This document shows positions 36,401 to 45,400 of a DNA stretch of 64,000 bases, piece after piece; position 1 is the first letter of the stretch; each line of letters starts with the position of its first letter. The translations under genes and the position numbers were made by a program. The DNA is from Mucilaginibacter tolerans (GTDB lineage Bacteria; Bacteroidota; Bacteroidia; Sphingobacteriales; Sphingobacteriaceae), in contig NZ_JAUMKB010000007.1 of the NCBI RefSeq assembly GCF_030519375.1, positions 186,001 through 250,000 on the forward strand. The letters are read 5' to 3'. The notes under the pieces were generated by a model. That model was not told the DNA's origin and made no database searches. It saw only the letters and a program-made list of their open reading frames with translations.

Positions 36401-36850
36401 AGTTCCGAGGGCAGTCCCGCTTGAATTGAATTTGCTGATATTATTGCCGCCTGTATTTAATACATAAATGTTGCCAGAGGCATCAGCCACCACAGTCTCA
36501 GGCCTATTATATCCGCTACCAAATGCGGCTGTGACTAACGTTCCCGCCGAATTATATTTTTTAACGGTGTTATTACTGTAATTCGGGATGTAAACATTTC
36601 CGGATGCATCCACATTCAAATTTGACGGGCCGCTATAGCTGCCGCCAAATGCTGTTGCGGTACTGTAACCGAAAGCTGCCACTGTTCCTCCCCCCGGGTT
36701 ATTGGTTGGATTTAAAGCAGTGATTGCTGTACCTACTGTGTAGGAATTAGTTGATGGGCTATAAGATATATTGGGAGCCTGAGCTCTGGCGCTTACTGAT
36801 AAGATGTATAATAAGAGCACTGCAAACGAATACTTGAAGTGTTTTTTCAC
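33467..36850 (-). CDS. T9SS cargo 3: NHL propeller plus shared C-terminal module
   Basis: An 1127-residue secreted protein. It starts with GTG (36848-36850): signal peptide MKKHFKYSFAVLLLYILSVSARAQ. Then come the APNISYSPSTNSYTVGTAITALNP lead-in (split here by reading), an NHL/SMP30-like propeller of about six blades (about 58-305; units like GPSNLNVDASGNVYIPNYSNNTVKKYNSAG), a putative Ig segment (LSFNNTTGSITGTPTTSF), and a WTGGSNTTAWATPGNWSTG beta segment. The common module begins near residue 512 (VQRYVTGG...YRLMSSPVY; GYNLVGNPYPSNIDWDTF; FFDVWLMDNYKKDSLDMRQN) followed by an Fn3-like part and a sorting domain LSIYPNPVSNN...LVGENKFVKL. Function unknown; surface exposure inferred. Confidence 0.85.
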   Translation of the reverse strand: MKKHFKYSFAVLLLYILSVSARAQAPNISYSPSTNSYTVGTAITALNPTNNPGGGTVAAFGYSTATAFGGSYSGPSNLNVDASGNVYIPNYSNNTVKKYNSAGTLVTAAFGSGYNRPETVVADASGNIYVLNTGGNNISKFNSSGTALGTFASGFNSPYGMAIDSSGNIYVADYGNNAVKKYNSGGTLQLTITTSISGPSNVATDASGNVFVLNLTARTVTKYNSSGTFQSTFKTGLSNSSFGFWVDGANNVYVGDSGNNKVTIYGPTGTTLVTITVTDPEGIVTDTKGNLYVASYSGNAVYKYTLTGGYFISPQLPPGLSFNNTTGSITGTPTTSFSPTTYTITAYNAAGNGSTTVSLECRQTLYWTGGSNTTAWATPGNWSTGVAPITNDDVEIGTHTYLNNKEPSITAGNVTVRSITFGSVRPAPTLTVNSNTLTINNALTINTSATAVITGNASSSLIMAPGSLISVNGTKLTISTNSFTLQSDATGSASVGPVTSTNFITSGTTVNVQRYVTGGSSTYRTYRLMSSPVYAATVGSNKAYNLDYIKASTLLTGALGSTNGFDKTGNPTIYFFREDIASNYTYFGAGNWPAVSKINNSPTYNIQLNSVATNYYLMPGSGFLFFFRGDRTTNLANKYTPGTSAESVTFSASGTLNVGQIIAKDWYTPASSNLGYTAAVTNGSLKGYNLVGNPYPSNIDWDTFQTTTSSSGIYGVNIDNTIYMFDPVSKNYGAYIAGNNHIGTNNATNIIPSGEGFFVKATATGAQLIFNESAKTSTQVTGANLMLGKPVASGPMQYFRIKLIKDDISTDETMIRINSSASLNFINNTDAAYKPGSGTVTLAGYTNDKIDVSIKSIPLPHLQAETFALKVNAASNGIYKLTLKDIVAIPRFFDVWLMDNYKKDSLDMRQNITYQFYLDRADTSSYGSKRFTLVIRQNPAYAYRLINFNATKVQDARQVQVVWKAANEENYTNFTVERSTDNGATFAALAGIDATGAGTYSFLDKSPVNGNNLYRLKQEDINNTISYSKIVTIQYSNLSNRIVGNNLSIYPNPVSNNINLALTSQNTTGSSYQIKFMSTTGRLVKEATSSQPNWTGTTENLQPGTYIIQVFDNKTQNLVGENKFVKL

Positions 36851-36879
36851 AACAATAAGTTAGTTAGGGAATATTAACT

Positions 36880-36887
36880 CAAAACTA
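36880..36887 (-). promoter_or_regulatory. Candidate -7 box for cargo gene 3
   Basis: The top strand reads CAAAACTA, i.e. TAGTTTTG towards the gene, which fits TAnnTTTG and lies 29 nt before the GTG start. No clear -33 TTG partner. Confidence 0.4.
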
Positions 36888-37086
36888 AGATTTTTTGACA
36901 TCCCTTTTTATACGCAGATGATGCGTTATTTGTTGTAAGTAACTGATTATCAATGATATATTTGCTTATTCGTTAATATTAGTGCGATTTGTTGTAATAA
37001 TAATTAATGCAGGAAGTAATAGTTAATATTTGCTATTAATATTGCTCAATAGGAAAGGGAAGGACTTAATCAGAAATTAACTAAAT

Positions 37087-37115
37087 TGTTGAAAAATGTG
37101 CAAATGTTGAAAAAT
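37087..37115. repeat. Two copies of TGTTGAAAAAT with period 18
   Basis: TGTTGAAAAAT occurs at 37087-37097 and 37105-37115, with related flanks (GTGCAAATG, TAGTTAAATG). It is a further example of the short-period intergenic sequences in this window, each with a different word. Confidence 0.5.
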
Positions 37116-37200
37116 AGTTAAATGAGTTTGCATGTCTGCGAATGTTTCCGGTAGTCGTCAAAGGGTAATTTGTCAAAACAATCGACGGGACTAAAATGAA

Positions 37201-37242
37201 AACACAGATTGCATGATGAGAATTGTTCATACAATCTGTGTT
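37201..37242 (-). terminator. Terminator of cargo gene 4
   Basis: AACACAGATTG (37201-37211) and CAATCTGTGTT (37232-37242) pair perfectly; after one mismatch ATGA/TCAT extends the stem. TTTTCATTTTAG follows on the minus strand. Confidence 0.7.
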
Positions 37243-37257
37243 CGGAAAAAGGTGAAA

Positions 37258-40200
37258 TTATAACTTGACGAATTTATTTTCGCCTACCAGGTCTTGTGTG
37301 CTATTATTAATAACCCTTATCATATAGGTACCCGGTTTCAAATCACTTATATTGCCTTGCCATGTAGGCTGAGAAGACATAATATCTTTTACTACTAAAC
37401 CAGAAGTGCTCATAACCCTGATGCGATAGGCTGAAGTAGCTGAACTAGCTGCTGAAATCGCAAGGTTTATGGTACTATTTGCCGGGTTAGGGTAGACATT
37501 AATCTTTCCACCAGCCAGTTGGTTGCTCAGATTGGAATACTGAATAGTCACTATTTTTGAGTAAGAGATAGCGTTGTTAATGTCTTCTTGTTGTAGTCGG
37601 TATAGGCTTGTGCCATCAGCTGGCGCTGAATCAATGAAACTATAGTTGCCTTGCCCGGTTGCTTTCACGCTGCCAATAATTAGGTAAGTTTTGCCATTAT
37701 CTGTACTACGCTCAACCGTAAAGTTGGTGTAATTGCCTTCATTTTTTGTTGCCCATGTTACTTCAACTTGTCGTGACGTAGTAGCTCCTTTTTTGGCACC
37801 AAAGTTAACAAGCTGGTATGATAATGCCGGATTTTCTCGGATAACTAACATGAAACGTTTTGCGCCGGAACTGGCAACATCTGCCTTGTTTACATTAAAG
37901 CTATAGGTCTTATTAAGCCTTAAGTTGACGGAATCTGCTTTATAAGCATCAATCAGCCACAGGTCATAAAGTTGCGGCACTTGTACCAGGTTTCTTAAAG
38001 AAATGGTGTATTTACCACTATTAGTAACGGTGAAATTAAGTTTTACTGCCCGAGCATTCTGTTTAGGGAATGGAATATTGTTTATCGAGAGATCAATCAT
38101 GTCAGATGATTTAGTCGATAAGCTGGCTTCACCAAAACCAGGCATGTAGGCAGCATCTACGCCCTGGGTATATTTTCCTGTAGCCATATTATTAAATCTG
38201 ATCAGTGTTTGATCGCCTACAGTTGAGTCTTTTCCCATCAATTGTAACCTTATGTATTGGTTGTTAATCATGTTGACAGGTTGTTTAGTCATTAACAGGG
38301 TGATGCCGGTATTATGTTTGGTTGTTTTGGCAGATTCGTTGATTATAAATTGCCCCCCGGCTGAACTGGCTACTATGAAAAAGCCCTGACCACTGGAGAT
38401 AACATTAGTCATGGCCGAAGAACTGCCAACACCACCGGAACCCGCTATATAGGTACCATAGGTTTTGGTTATTTCATCGTATTCATATATGGTATTCGTC
38501 ACATTTACGCCATACATGCCCTGGGTAGGGGTGGTGGTTTGAAAAGTGTCCCAATCAATTGCACTCGCATACGGGTTTCCAACCAATTGGTGCCCCATAA
38601 TCCCGGCAGGTGAGGATGGAGAATAACTTAGAGCAGTTGTTGTAGGGGTAAACCAGTTTCTGAAAATAATTTGGCCTGCGTTTAATGTGCCGCTTGTACT
38701 TAATGTGGCTGTTTGAGGGATATAACTGGGAGTAGTCTCAGTGGCAAACGAAGCAGCCGCCCTGTTACCTCTGAAAAAGCATAGATAGCCATCACCTGCT
38801 AAAATATTATAAGGCCCGCCGTCTATATCCAATGTATAATTTGGAGCGGATAGAATATTATTGATAGCCCTGAAGTTACTACCAGTAAATGTGCTGTAAT
38901 CCGGTATCATATTTTCACGAAATATGTATAGGGTCGGATTTGCAGCCGCAGTGTTATCAAACCCTCCATTTGTGGTTGTAGCGGTAAGATACATTGAATT
39001 TTTGAGGTAATTTATACTATATATATGATTGCCATTGCCATCTGTTGCATTATAAACAGGGGAGGATAACAACCGGTAACCCCTGTAAGAAAGGCTGCCG
39101 CCGGTTAGGTAGCGTTGAACTGTAACTGTTCCTGTAATTGAGGTAGATGTAATCTGCCCCACCGAAGCATCTCCCGTTGCGTCAGATTGTAGTGTGAACA
39201 GTCCACCACCAGAAAGCGTGAGGGCAAGAGTACCCGTCCCGTTTACATTTACTGTGGACGAGGGAGTCATGTTTACCAACCCAGTACCTGTTATAGTGGC
39301 ACTAGCCCCTGTATTGACTGTTAAATAGCCCGGAATAGTTAATGTTTCTGGGTTATTAACCGTTAGAGTTGTTGCCTTAGCCGAACCAAAAGTAATGGAA
39401 TTAACGTTCACGTTACCTGTGGAGGCATCAATAATAGGTTGATTGGTAAAAGTTACAACTCCAATCTGCACATCATCGGTCGAAACCGGTACAGTTCCCC
39501 TGCTCCAGTTTGATGCCACAGCCCAAACACTGTTTGTTGTACCAAGCCAGTTATTGGAATTGCCGCAGGATAAGGTTACTACAGAACTGCTGCTTCCTGA
39601 AGCGTTAAATGCAGTGACTGTATATGGCGTTGCAGAAAAGTAAACATTCGGCGCGCCAGCAATCGCACCTGTGCTGGTATCAAAAGTGAGATTGGTATGT
39701 AATACAGGAACTATAGCATAACCCAATAATGCAATTTGACGAATAGATGAACTGGCATTTCTATCGTCCCCAACATACAAATACCCCGAATAGTCGGCTA
39801 CAATCGCAGTTGGGGTATAAAGTTCGGCCAGCGCACCGGCAGCGTCATAATCATTTTGTACCCCATCTCCTGCAAGGGTAAGCACAATACCCGTTGGAGT
39901 AATAGTTCTTACCTTATTATTTCCAGCGTCAGCAACCTCAACATATCCTGAAGCATCAATTGTAAGACCCTGAGGAGCAGAAAGACCAGCAGAGGATGCA
40001 ACGAAAGTTGAAACGGCATATGGCGATGTTGTATTAATCTTTCGAATTGTATTTCCAGTGTTATCAGTTACATAGAGGTAAGCAGATCCATCATAAGTTA
40101 TACCTATAGGGCCATTGAAACTTGCAGATGTTCCGGTAGAACTATCAACCTCTGAGGCTGAACCCGAACCAGCTATGGTTACTACTGCGCCTGTACTTAC

Positions 40201-42054
40201 ATTAACCCTCCTGATGGTATTGCCTGCATTATCGCACACATATAAGTAGGTTGACCCATCATAGACAATGCCTGTAGGGTGATTAAACCTTGCGCTGCTT
40301 CCTGTGCCATCAACTTCTGTCGGAACACCGGAAAGGCCAGCTAACGTTGTCACCGCATATGGAGCCATAGTACTAATTTTTCTGATTGTACTTCCCAGGT
40401 AATCACTTACATATATATATCCGGCCGGGTCAAATGCAATACCCCATGGATTGTGGAACGTGGCTGAGGTGCCTGTTGTGTTATCACTTTCTGTGGCGGT
40501 ACCATTACCAGCTATCAGAGTTGTTGTACCGCTGGAATTTACCATATAAATGGCATTGCCCTGGTAATCTGATTCGTATATATTTCCATAGCCATCTATC
40601 GCCAGCCCTTTGGGATTGTAAAGCGGGGAAGATGCGGGTACAAATGTGGTAACCGTGCCATATACCTTTGATGGCACTGCACCACCGGTATTAGTAGGCG
40701 TAATTGCAGGTGATATGGCAGTATTTAAGGTCAGAACATATGATGAAGGGCTATAATTGATATTAGGCCGTAGGTTATTCGCCTGGCATGATAATGTTAG
40801 TGTTGCAAAAGTTGCGCCTGTTGCATTGTAAGCCATCACGGTATATACTGTAGAAGAAAATGTAGTTGTCGGCGTCCCCTGGATAACCCCCGTAGTGGGA
40901 TTAAAGCCTAAACCGGCACTTAATGCCGGGCTTATGGTATAACCCGTTGCTATGATCTTGCGAATGGTAGACTGGGCGGCCTTACTATCACCTACATATA
41001 AATTGCCTGCTGAAGCATTTATGGCGTAAGGTGAATAAAATTCGGCATTTGTTCCGGTGGCGTCTAATTCATTTTGCACACCATCTCCGGCAAAATTGGC
41101 TATCGAGCCGGTTGTAAATACTCTTTTGATACGATTGGTGCCGCGGTCAGCTACGTATAAAACGTGGCCCGACACAGTTATTCCTTCAGGGCTGGAAAGT
41201 CCGGCAGCGGAATTTACTAATGTAGTAACTGCATAAGGTGCTGTGGTACTTATCTTTCTGACTGTATTGCCGCCATTGTCTGTTACATATAAATATCCTG
41301 TATTATCATATGTTATTCCTCGTGGGCCATTGAATCTGGCCGAGGTTCCGGTGGTGTTATCAACCTCGCCTGGCGCGGCCGATAATCCGGCAATTGTAGT
41401 AACTGTGCCGGTAGACACATTAACCTTCCTTATAGTGTTTCCGCCGTAGTCGCATACATATAAATAAGATGAACCGTCAAATACTATTCCCGAAGGCCTG
41501 TTAAATGCGGCTATTGATGAGATACCGTCTAATTCAAATTGATTACCCGATGTCCCGGCAAGAGTAGTAACAGCATATGGCGCTGTTGTACTGATTTTTC
41601 TGATTGTACTGCCTGAATAATCGCAGACATAAATATATCCTGCGGAATTATAAGCCACTCCCCACACGCCATTGAATTGAGCTGACGATCCGCTGGCGCT
41701 ATTGGATTCGCCCGCAATTCCCGAGCCGGCAATCAGAGTAGTGGTACCGCTGGAGTTAACCATGTAAATCTGGTTGGTCGCGGTATTAGTTTCATAAACG
41801 TTTCCGGATCCGTCTGCAGCTAATCCTCTCGGACTGTTAAGGGATCCACCGGCTGCAAGTGTTGTAACAGTACCATAAATGGTAGCAGGCACTGCTGATC
41901 CACTGCTCGTTGGTGTCAGCTGACTAATAGTTACATTCTTAGTGTAAGTATTTGTTGATGGACTATAAGAAATACTAGGCGCCTGGGCCAAAGCATTAAT
42001 AATAGTCAGAAATAATAAGGGTGCGGGTAATAAAAATGGTAGATATTTTTTCAC
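37258..42054 (-). CDS. T9SS cargo 4: two NHL propellers plus shared C-terminal module
   Basis: A 1598-residue secreted protein, the largest of the five. GTG start (42052-42054) and signal peptide MKKYLPFLLPAPLLFLTIINALAQ. Two complete units follow, each with a lead-in (PSISYSPSTNTYT; PNINYSPSSYVLT), an NHL propeller (about 55-375 and 440-790; e.g. RPSGIVFDGSSYLYVCDYGGNTIRKV), and a putative Ig (LGFNPTTGVIQGTPTTTF; LTFDTSTGAIAGAPNVYF). Then WLGTTNSVWAVASNWSRG and, from about residue 978, the shared module (YRGYRLLSSPVYN; GHQLVGNPYASAIDWDTF; LYDLWLIDAYKADSVNLR), Fn3-like part and sorting domain INVYPNPANSTIN to the end. The unit duplication is visible at DNA level. Confidence 0.87.
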   Translation of the reverse strand: MKKYLPFLLPAPLLFLTIINALAQAPSISYSPSTNTYTKNVTISQLTPTSSGSAVPATIYGTVTTLAAGGSLNSPRGLAADGSGNVYETNTATNQIYMVNSSGTTTLIAGSGIAGESNSASGSSAQFNGVWGVAYNSAGYIYVCDYSGSTIRKISTTAPYAVTTLAGTSGNQFELDGISSIAAFNRPSGIVFDGSSYLYVCDYGGNTIRKVNVSTGTVTTIAGLSAAPGEVDNTTGTSARFNGPRGITYDNTGYLYVTDNGGNTVRKISTTAPYAVTTLVNSAAGLSSPEGITVSGHVLYVADRGTNRIKRVFTTGSIANFAGDGVQNELDATGTNAEFYSPYAINASAGNLYVGDSKAAQSTIRKIIATGYTISPALSAGLGFNPTTGVIQGTPTTTFSSTVYTVMAYNATGATFATLTLSCQANNLRPNINYSPSSYVLTLNTAISPAITPTNTGGAVPSKVYGTVTTFVPASSPLYNPKGLAIDGYGNIYESDYQGNAIYMVNSSGTTTLIAGNGTATESDNTTGTSATFHNPWGIAFDPAGYIYVSDYLGSTIRKISTMAPYAVTTLAGLSGVPTEVDGTGSSARFNHPTGIVYDGSTYLYVCDNAGNTIRRVNVSTGAVVTIAGSGSASEVDSSTGTSASFNGPIGITYDGSAYLYVTDNTGNTIRKINTTSPYAVSTFVASSAGLSAPQGLTIDASGYVEVADAGNNKVRTITPTGIVLTLAGDGVQNDYDAAGALAELYTPTAIVADYSGYLYVGDDRNASSSIRQIALLGYAIVPVLHTNLTFDTSTGAIAGAPNVYFSATPYTVTAFNASGSSSSVVTLSCGNSNNWLGTTNSVWAVASNWSRGTVPVSTDDVQIGVVTFTNQPIIDASTGNVNVNSITFGSAKATTLTVNNPETLTIPGYLTVNTGASATITGTGLVNMTPSSTVNVNGTGTLALTLSGGGLFTLQSDATGDASVGQITSTSITGTVTVQRYLTGGSLSYRGYRLLSSPVYNATDGNGNHIYSINYLKNSMYLTATTTNGGFDNTAAANPTLYIFRENMIPDYSTFTGSNFRAINNILSAPNYTLDIDGGPYNILAGDGYLCFFRGNRAAASFATETTPSYIPQTATLSTSGTLNAGQIIFRNWFTPTTTALSYSPSSPAGIMGHQLVGNPYASAIDWDTFQTTTPTQGMYGVNVTNTIYEYDEITKTYGTYIAGSGGVGSSSAMTNVISSGQGFFIVASSAGGQFIINESAKTTKHNTGITLLMTKQPVNMINNQYIRLQLMGKDSTVGDQTLIRFNNMATGKYTQGVDAAYMPGFGEASLSTKSSDMIDLSINNIPFPKQNARAVKLNFTVTNSGKYTISLRNLVQVPQLYDLWLIDAYKADSVNLRLNKTYSFNVNKADVASSGAKRFMLVIRENPALSYQLVNFGAKKGATTSRQVEVTWATKNEGNYTNFTVERSTDNGKTYLIIGSVKATGQGNYSFIDSAPADGTSLYRLQQEDINNAISYSKIVTIQYSNLSNQLAGGKINVYPNPANSTINLAISAASSATSAYRIRVMSTSGLVVKDIMSSQPTWQGNISDLKPGTYMIRVINNSTQDLVGENKFVKL
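39700..41960 (-). repeat. Internal duplication of the NHL unit, offset about 1.2 kb
   Basis: Matching stretches about 1217 nt apart are easy to see: TTTTTCTGATTGTACT near 40377 and near 41594, and CAGAGTTGTTGTACCGCTGGA near 40517 versus CAGAGTAGTGGTACCGCTGGA near 41734. The two halves encode parallel propellers, so one whole propeller-plus-Ig unit was duplicated in tandem and then diverged. Confidence 0.75.
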
Positions 42055-42412
42055 AATAACAACAATTTGATTCGGCTATACGAATGTAATTAATTTTGGT
42101 TACATGTTTCCTATGGGTTAATATGGTATGTTAATTGGTAAGGAAATTTCTTTTTATTTTAAGTTAATTGAATTGTACTCAATATAACTTATTGATTTGC
42201 AGATGTTCCTAGAATGCTATGTGAAGAGCTTTTTTGTCTGATTTTCGGAAATATTGCGATTAACCTATAGTTAATTATAATATATTTTGTTGATAATATG
42301 TTGAAAAGTAATTGGTATTAAGAACTACCCAAAATAACTATTGGGTTAAAACTATTAAAGGGGCGCCATGTTTTAATGGCGCCCCTTTAATAGTTTTATT
42401 GCAGAACTTGGT
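42055..42412. other. Spacer between cargo genes 4 and 5
   Basis: These 358 nt of AT-rich DNA contain no credible gene. The only clear element is the long perfect hairpin at 42348-42397. No good TAnnTTTG box for cargo 4 was found. Confidence 0.6.
42348..42397 (-). terminator. Long perfect terminator hairpin of cargo gene 5
   Basis: Arms 42348-42369 and 42376-42397 are perfectly complementary over 22 bp, with core AAAGGGGCGCCAT/ATGGCGCCCCTTT and a 6-nt loop (GTTTTA). It is 16 nt beyond the minus-strand stop, and the arm ends in TTTT on that strand. Confidence 0.88.
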
Positions 42413-45400
42413 TTATAGTTTTACAAGTTTTGACTTGCCCACAAAGGATTTGTCTTTATTGTTAACTACCTGAATAACATAGGTACCAGGAAGCAGATCG
42501 TTTATATTAGTTTGCCAGTTTGCCTGTGCCGATGTGCCTTGTTTTATCACCAGGCCATAGTTATTAGTAATAGTAAAATTATAAGTTGTTGCACTGTTGC
42601 TTAAGGCGGTATTTATGGCCATGTTTACAGTACTGCTTGCCGGGTTGGGATAAATGTTGATATTATTTCCAGCGAGATTATTACTTTGTTTTGCAAAACC
42701 AACCGGAATAATATGAGAATACGTAATATTATTATTTATATCTTCCTGTTTTAGGCGGTACAAGTTATTTTCACCCGGAGTCTTATCTAGTAAGCTATAC
42801 GTACCAGCGCCAGTCGCGGTAACACCACCTACTACAGTGTAAATTGTGCCACCGTCGGTGCTTCTTTCCACAGTAAAGTTGGTATAGTTAGCTTCATGCT
42901 CGGTTACCCAGGCTAACTGAACCTGTTTACCGGTTGATTTACTGGCAGTAAAGTTAAGCAGGTGATAAGCAAGCGCTGGGTTTTGACGCATAACCAGCTT
43001 GAAGCGGTAGGCACCATAACTGGCCGTGTCAGTTTTAATTACATCAAACAAATAAGTTTTATTGTGGCGCATATCAACAGAGTCTTTCTTGTAGGCATCC
43101 ATCAACCATATATCATACAGTTCAGGAATACCTTGTATTGAATTCATGCTTAATGAATAAGTGCCGTTAGCAGTTGCATTTACATTTATCCTTACTGATA
43201 AGCCTTTGGTTTCTAATGGCATTGTATTTACAGCAATTGTTTTATTATCGCTTGATAGGCTAGCAATATTTACTTTACCTGTTCCCTGACGATAAATTGC
43301 ATCTTCATCAAGTACATAACTGGTTTTTGCATTATTATTAAAGCTTAGTACGGTTTCTTCCTTATTAATCGAATCCATGGCTATTCTTAGGCGTAAATAT
43401 CTAGGAACCATGTTTACAATAGGTGCTTTACTTAAAAGTAGACTTGCACCGCTATTTTGAATATTTTCCACCTTACATGATTCATTGAAAGTCAATTGAG
43501 GTGTTGGCGATGTACTGGATGCTTTCACAAAAAATCCTTGTCCGCTGGCAATGTACCTTGATGCATTAGTTGTAGCGGGTGCGCTGCCATCAAGTGTATA
43601 TACACCATAATTTTTGCTGACTGGATCGAGCTCGTATACAAACTTTGACAGGTTAGTCATCGAGATACCACCGGTGGCATAAGTTGCAAGGTCTATAGTA
43701 CAAGCATAAGGATTGCCTACTAAGGTGAACCCCCTGTAAGTACTGTCTGGGTTTGTGGTTGTATACATTAATCCTGATGTACCTGGTGTATACCAGTGCT
43801 TAAATGTTATAGCGCCCTGATTTAACTTTCCGGTAGCACTTAGAGTAGCTGCCGCCGGCGTCGAAGAAGTAGAATATGGGTTTACAGTACCTGCACCACC
43901 TCTGAAAAAGTAAAGAAATCCATTGCCAATCGGAATGTCAAATCCAGAACCGTCAAGATTGATCGTATAATATGGCGATGCACTCATGTCGCTAATTCCT
44001 CTAAAACTACTGGTTAGAAAACTTGCGGCCGTAGGAACCAGATTTTCGCGATACAAATACATTGAGGGGTTGCCCTGTTTTGAAAATCCACCTGAATTAT
44101 AATTTGTTGTGAAACTAGTCCCTGAAACATAGCTTGAGTTTGCTACGTAGTTGATGCTGTATAACGTGTTCCCATTAGAATCTGTCGTTCCTGTATTTAC
44201 GGGAGAGCTTAATAATCTATACCCACGTGTACCGGCTGGTAAATAACGTTCAACCGTAACATTGCCGGAAATTACTCCTGATGTTATCGCAGCTACAGAT
44301 GCTGAGCTTGTAGCACTTGATTGTAAGGTAACGAAATTACCAGTTGAAGCAGATGTATTAATCGTTAATGATCCGGTTCCGGTTACGTTCAGTACAGCTG
44401 TTGAACCAATATATATGGCACCTGTGCCTGAGCCGGTGAAGGTTGGTGTTGAGTTTGTATTGACAGTCAATATGCTGCTGACAGTGAGCGAGCCTCCGGT
44501 TTGGACAGTTAACGTAGCAGCGTTTGCAGCTCCAAAAGTTACATATTTAACACTAACGGCTCCTGTTGTTGATGTTATGACGGGATCTGGACCTGTATAA
44601 TTAATAACACCTATACTGGCAAGGTCATAACCATTTGTTCCGGGAAGTTGTTTAGCACTCCAGTTTTGTTTGTTCTCCCATTTTTTATCTTGTTTTCCTG
44701 TCCAATAGTTATCTTTCACAAAAGCAATACTTACCGTAGTAGTACTGCTGCCTGAGGCATTAGTAGCAGTGACAGTATAAACTGTTGCAGAGCCTGTTGC
44801 AGTTGGCGTGCCAGAGAAAGTTCCGTTTGAAAAAGTCAACGTGTTGGCAGGCAGGCTCGGACTTATGCTCCAACTGGTAGGGGTACCTCCGGCATTTGAA
44901 GCAGAGAGAATTACTGCTGCGTTGGTAGTGAATACGTTAATCGAAGGATTATAGCTTATGATAGGAGCAGAATAATTTGGTGGGCATGATAAAGTTACCG
45001 TAGTACTGCTGCTACCATAAGCATTATATGCAGTGATGGTATAAGTGGTAGCGCTAAATGAAGCAGTAGGGGTACCGCTGATTTTGCCGGTTGCACTGTC
45101 AAAGCTTAAGCCCGGAGGCAGCAGGCTGTTGATAAAATAACCACCTGTCGGAGCAAATTTTGTTACTGTATTTGCAGCGTAATCAGATACATATAAATTG
45201 CCCTTACTGTCGGTAACTAGGCCACGAGGATCGGTAAAGCCGGAGATTGTGCTTATTGTACCAAAGGCCGAGTTGTATATAACTACTTTTCCTGTGCCTG
45301 AATCACCTACATATACATCACCTGCTCCATCAACATAAATTGCATTAGGGTCGCTTAATCCGCTGATTACAGTAGATAAATATGCTCCTGTTGAGTTATA

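Larger units (their letters stand above)
36851..37257. other. Spacer between cargo genes 3 and 4
   Basis: These 407 nt of AT-rich DNA show no credible gene. They contain a candidate -7 box for cargo 3 (36880-36887), a short-period repeat (37087-37115) and the terminator of cargo 4 (37201-37242). Confidence 0.6.

Noticed and set aside
39700..41960. Regularly spaced similar DNA segments suggesting a CRISPR-like or tandem array
   Set aside because: The repeats encode NHL blades in one long open frame, are diverged and vary in spacing; no identical 25-40-nt repeats with unique spacers are present.
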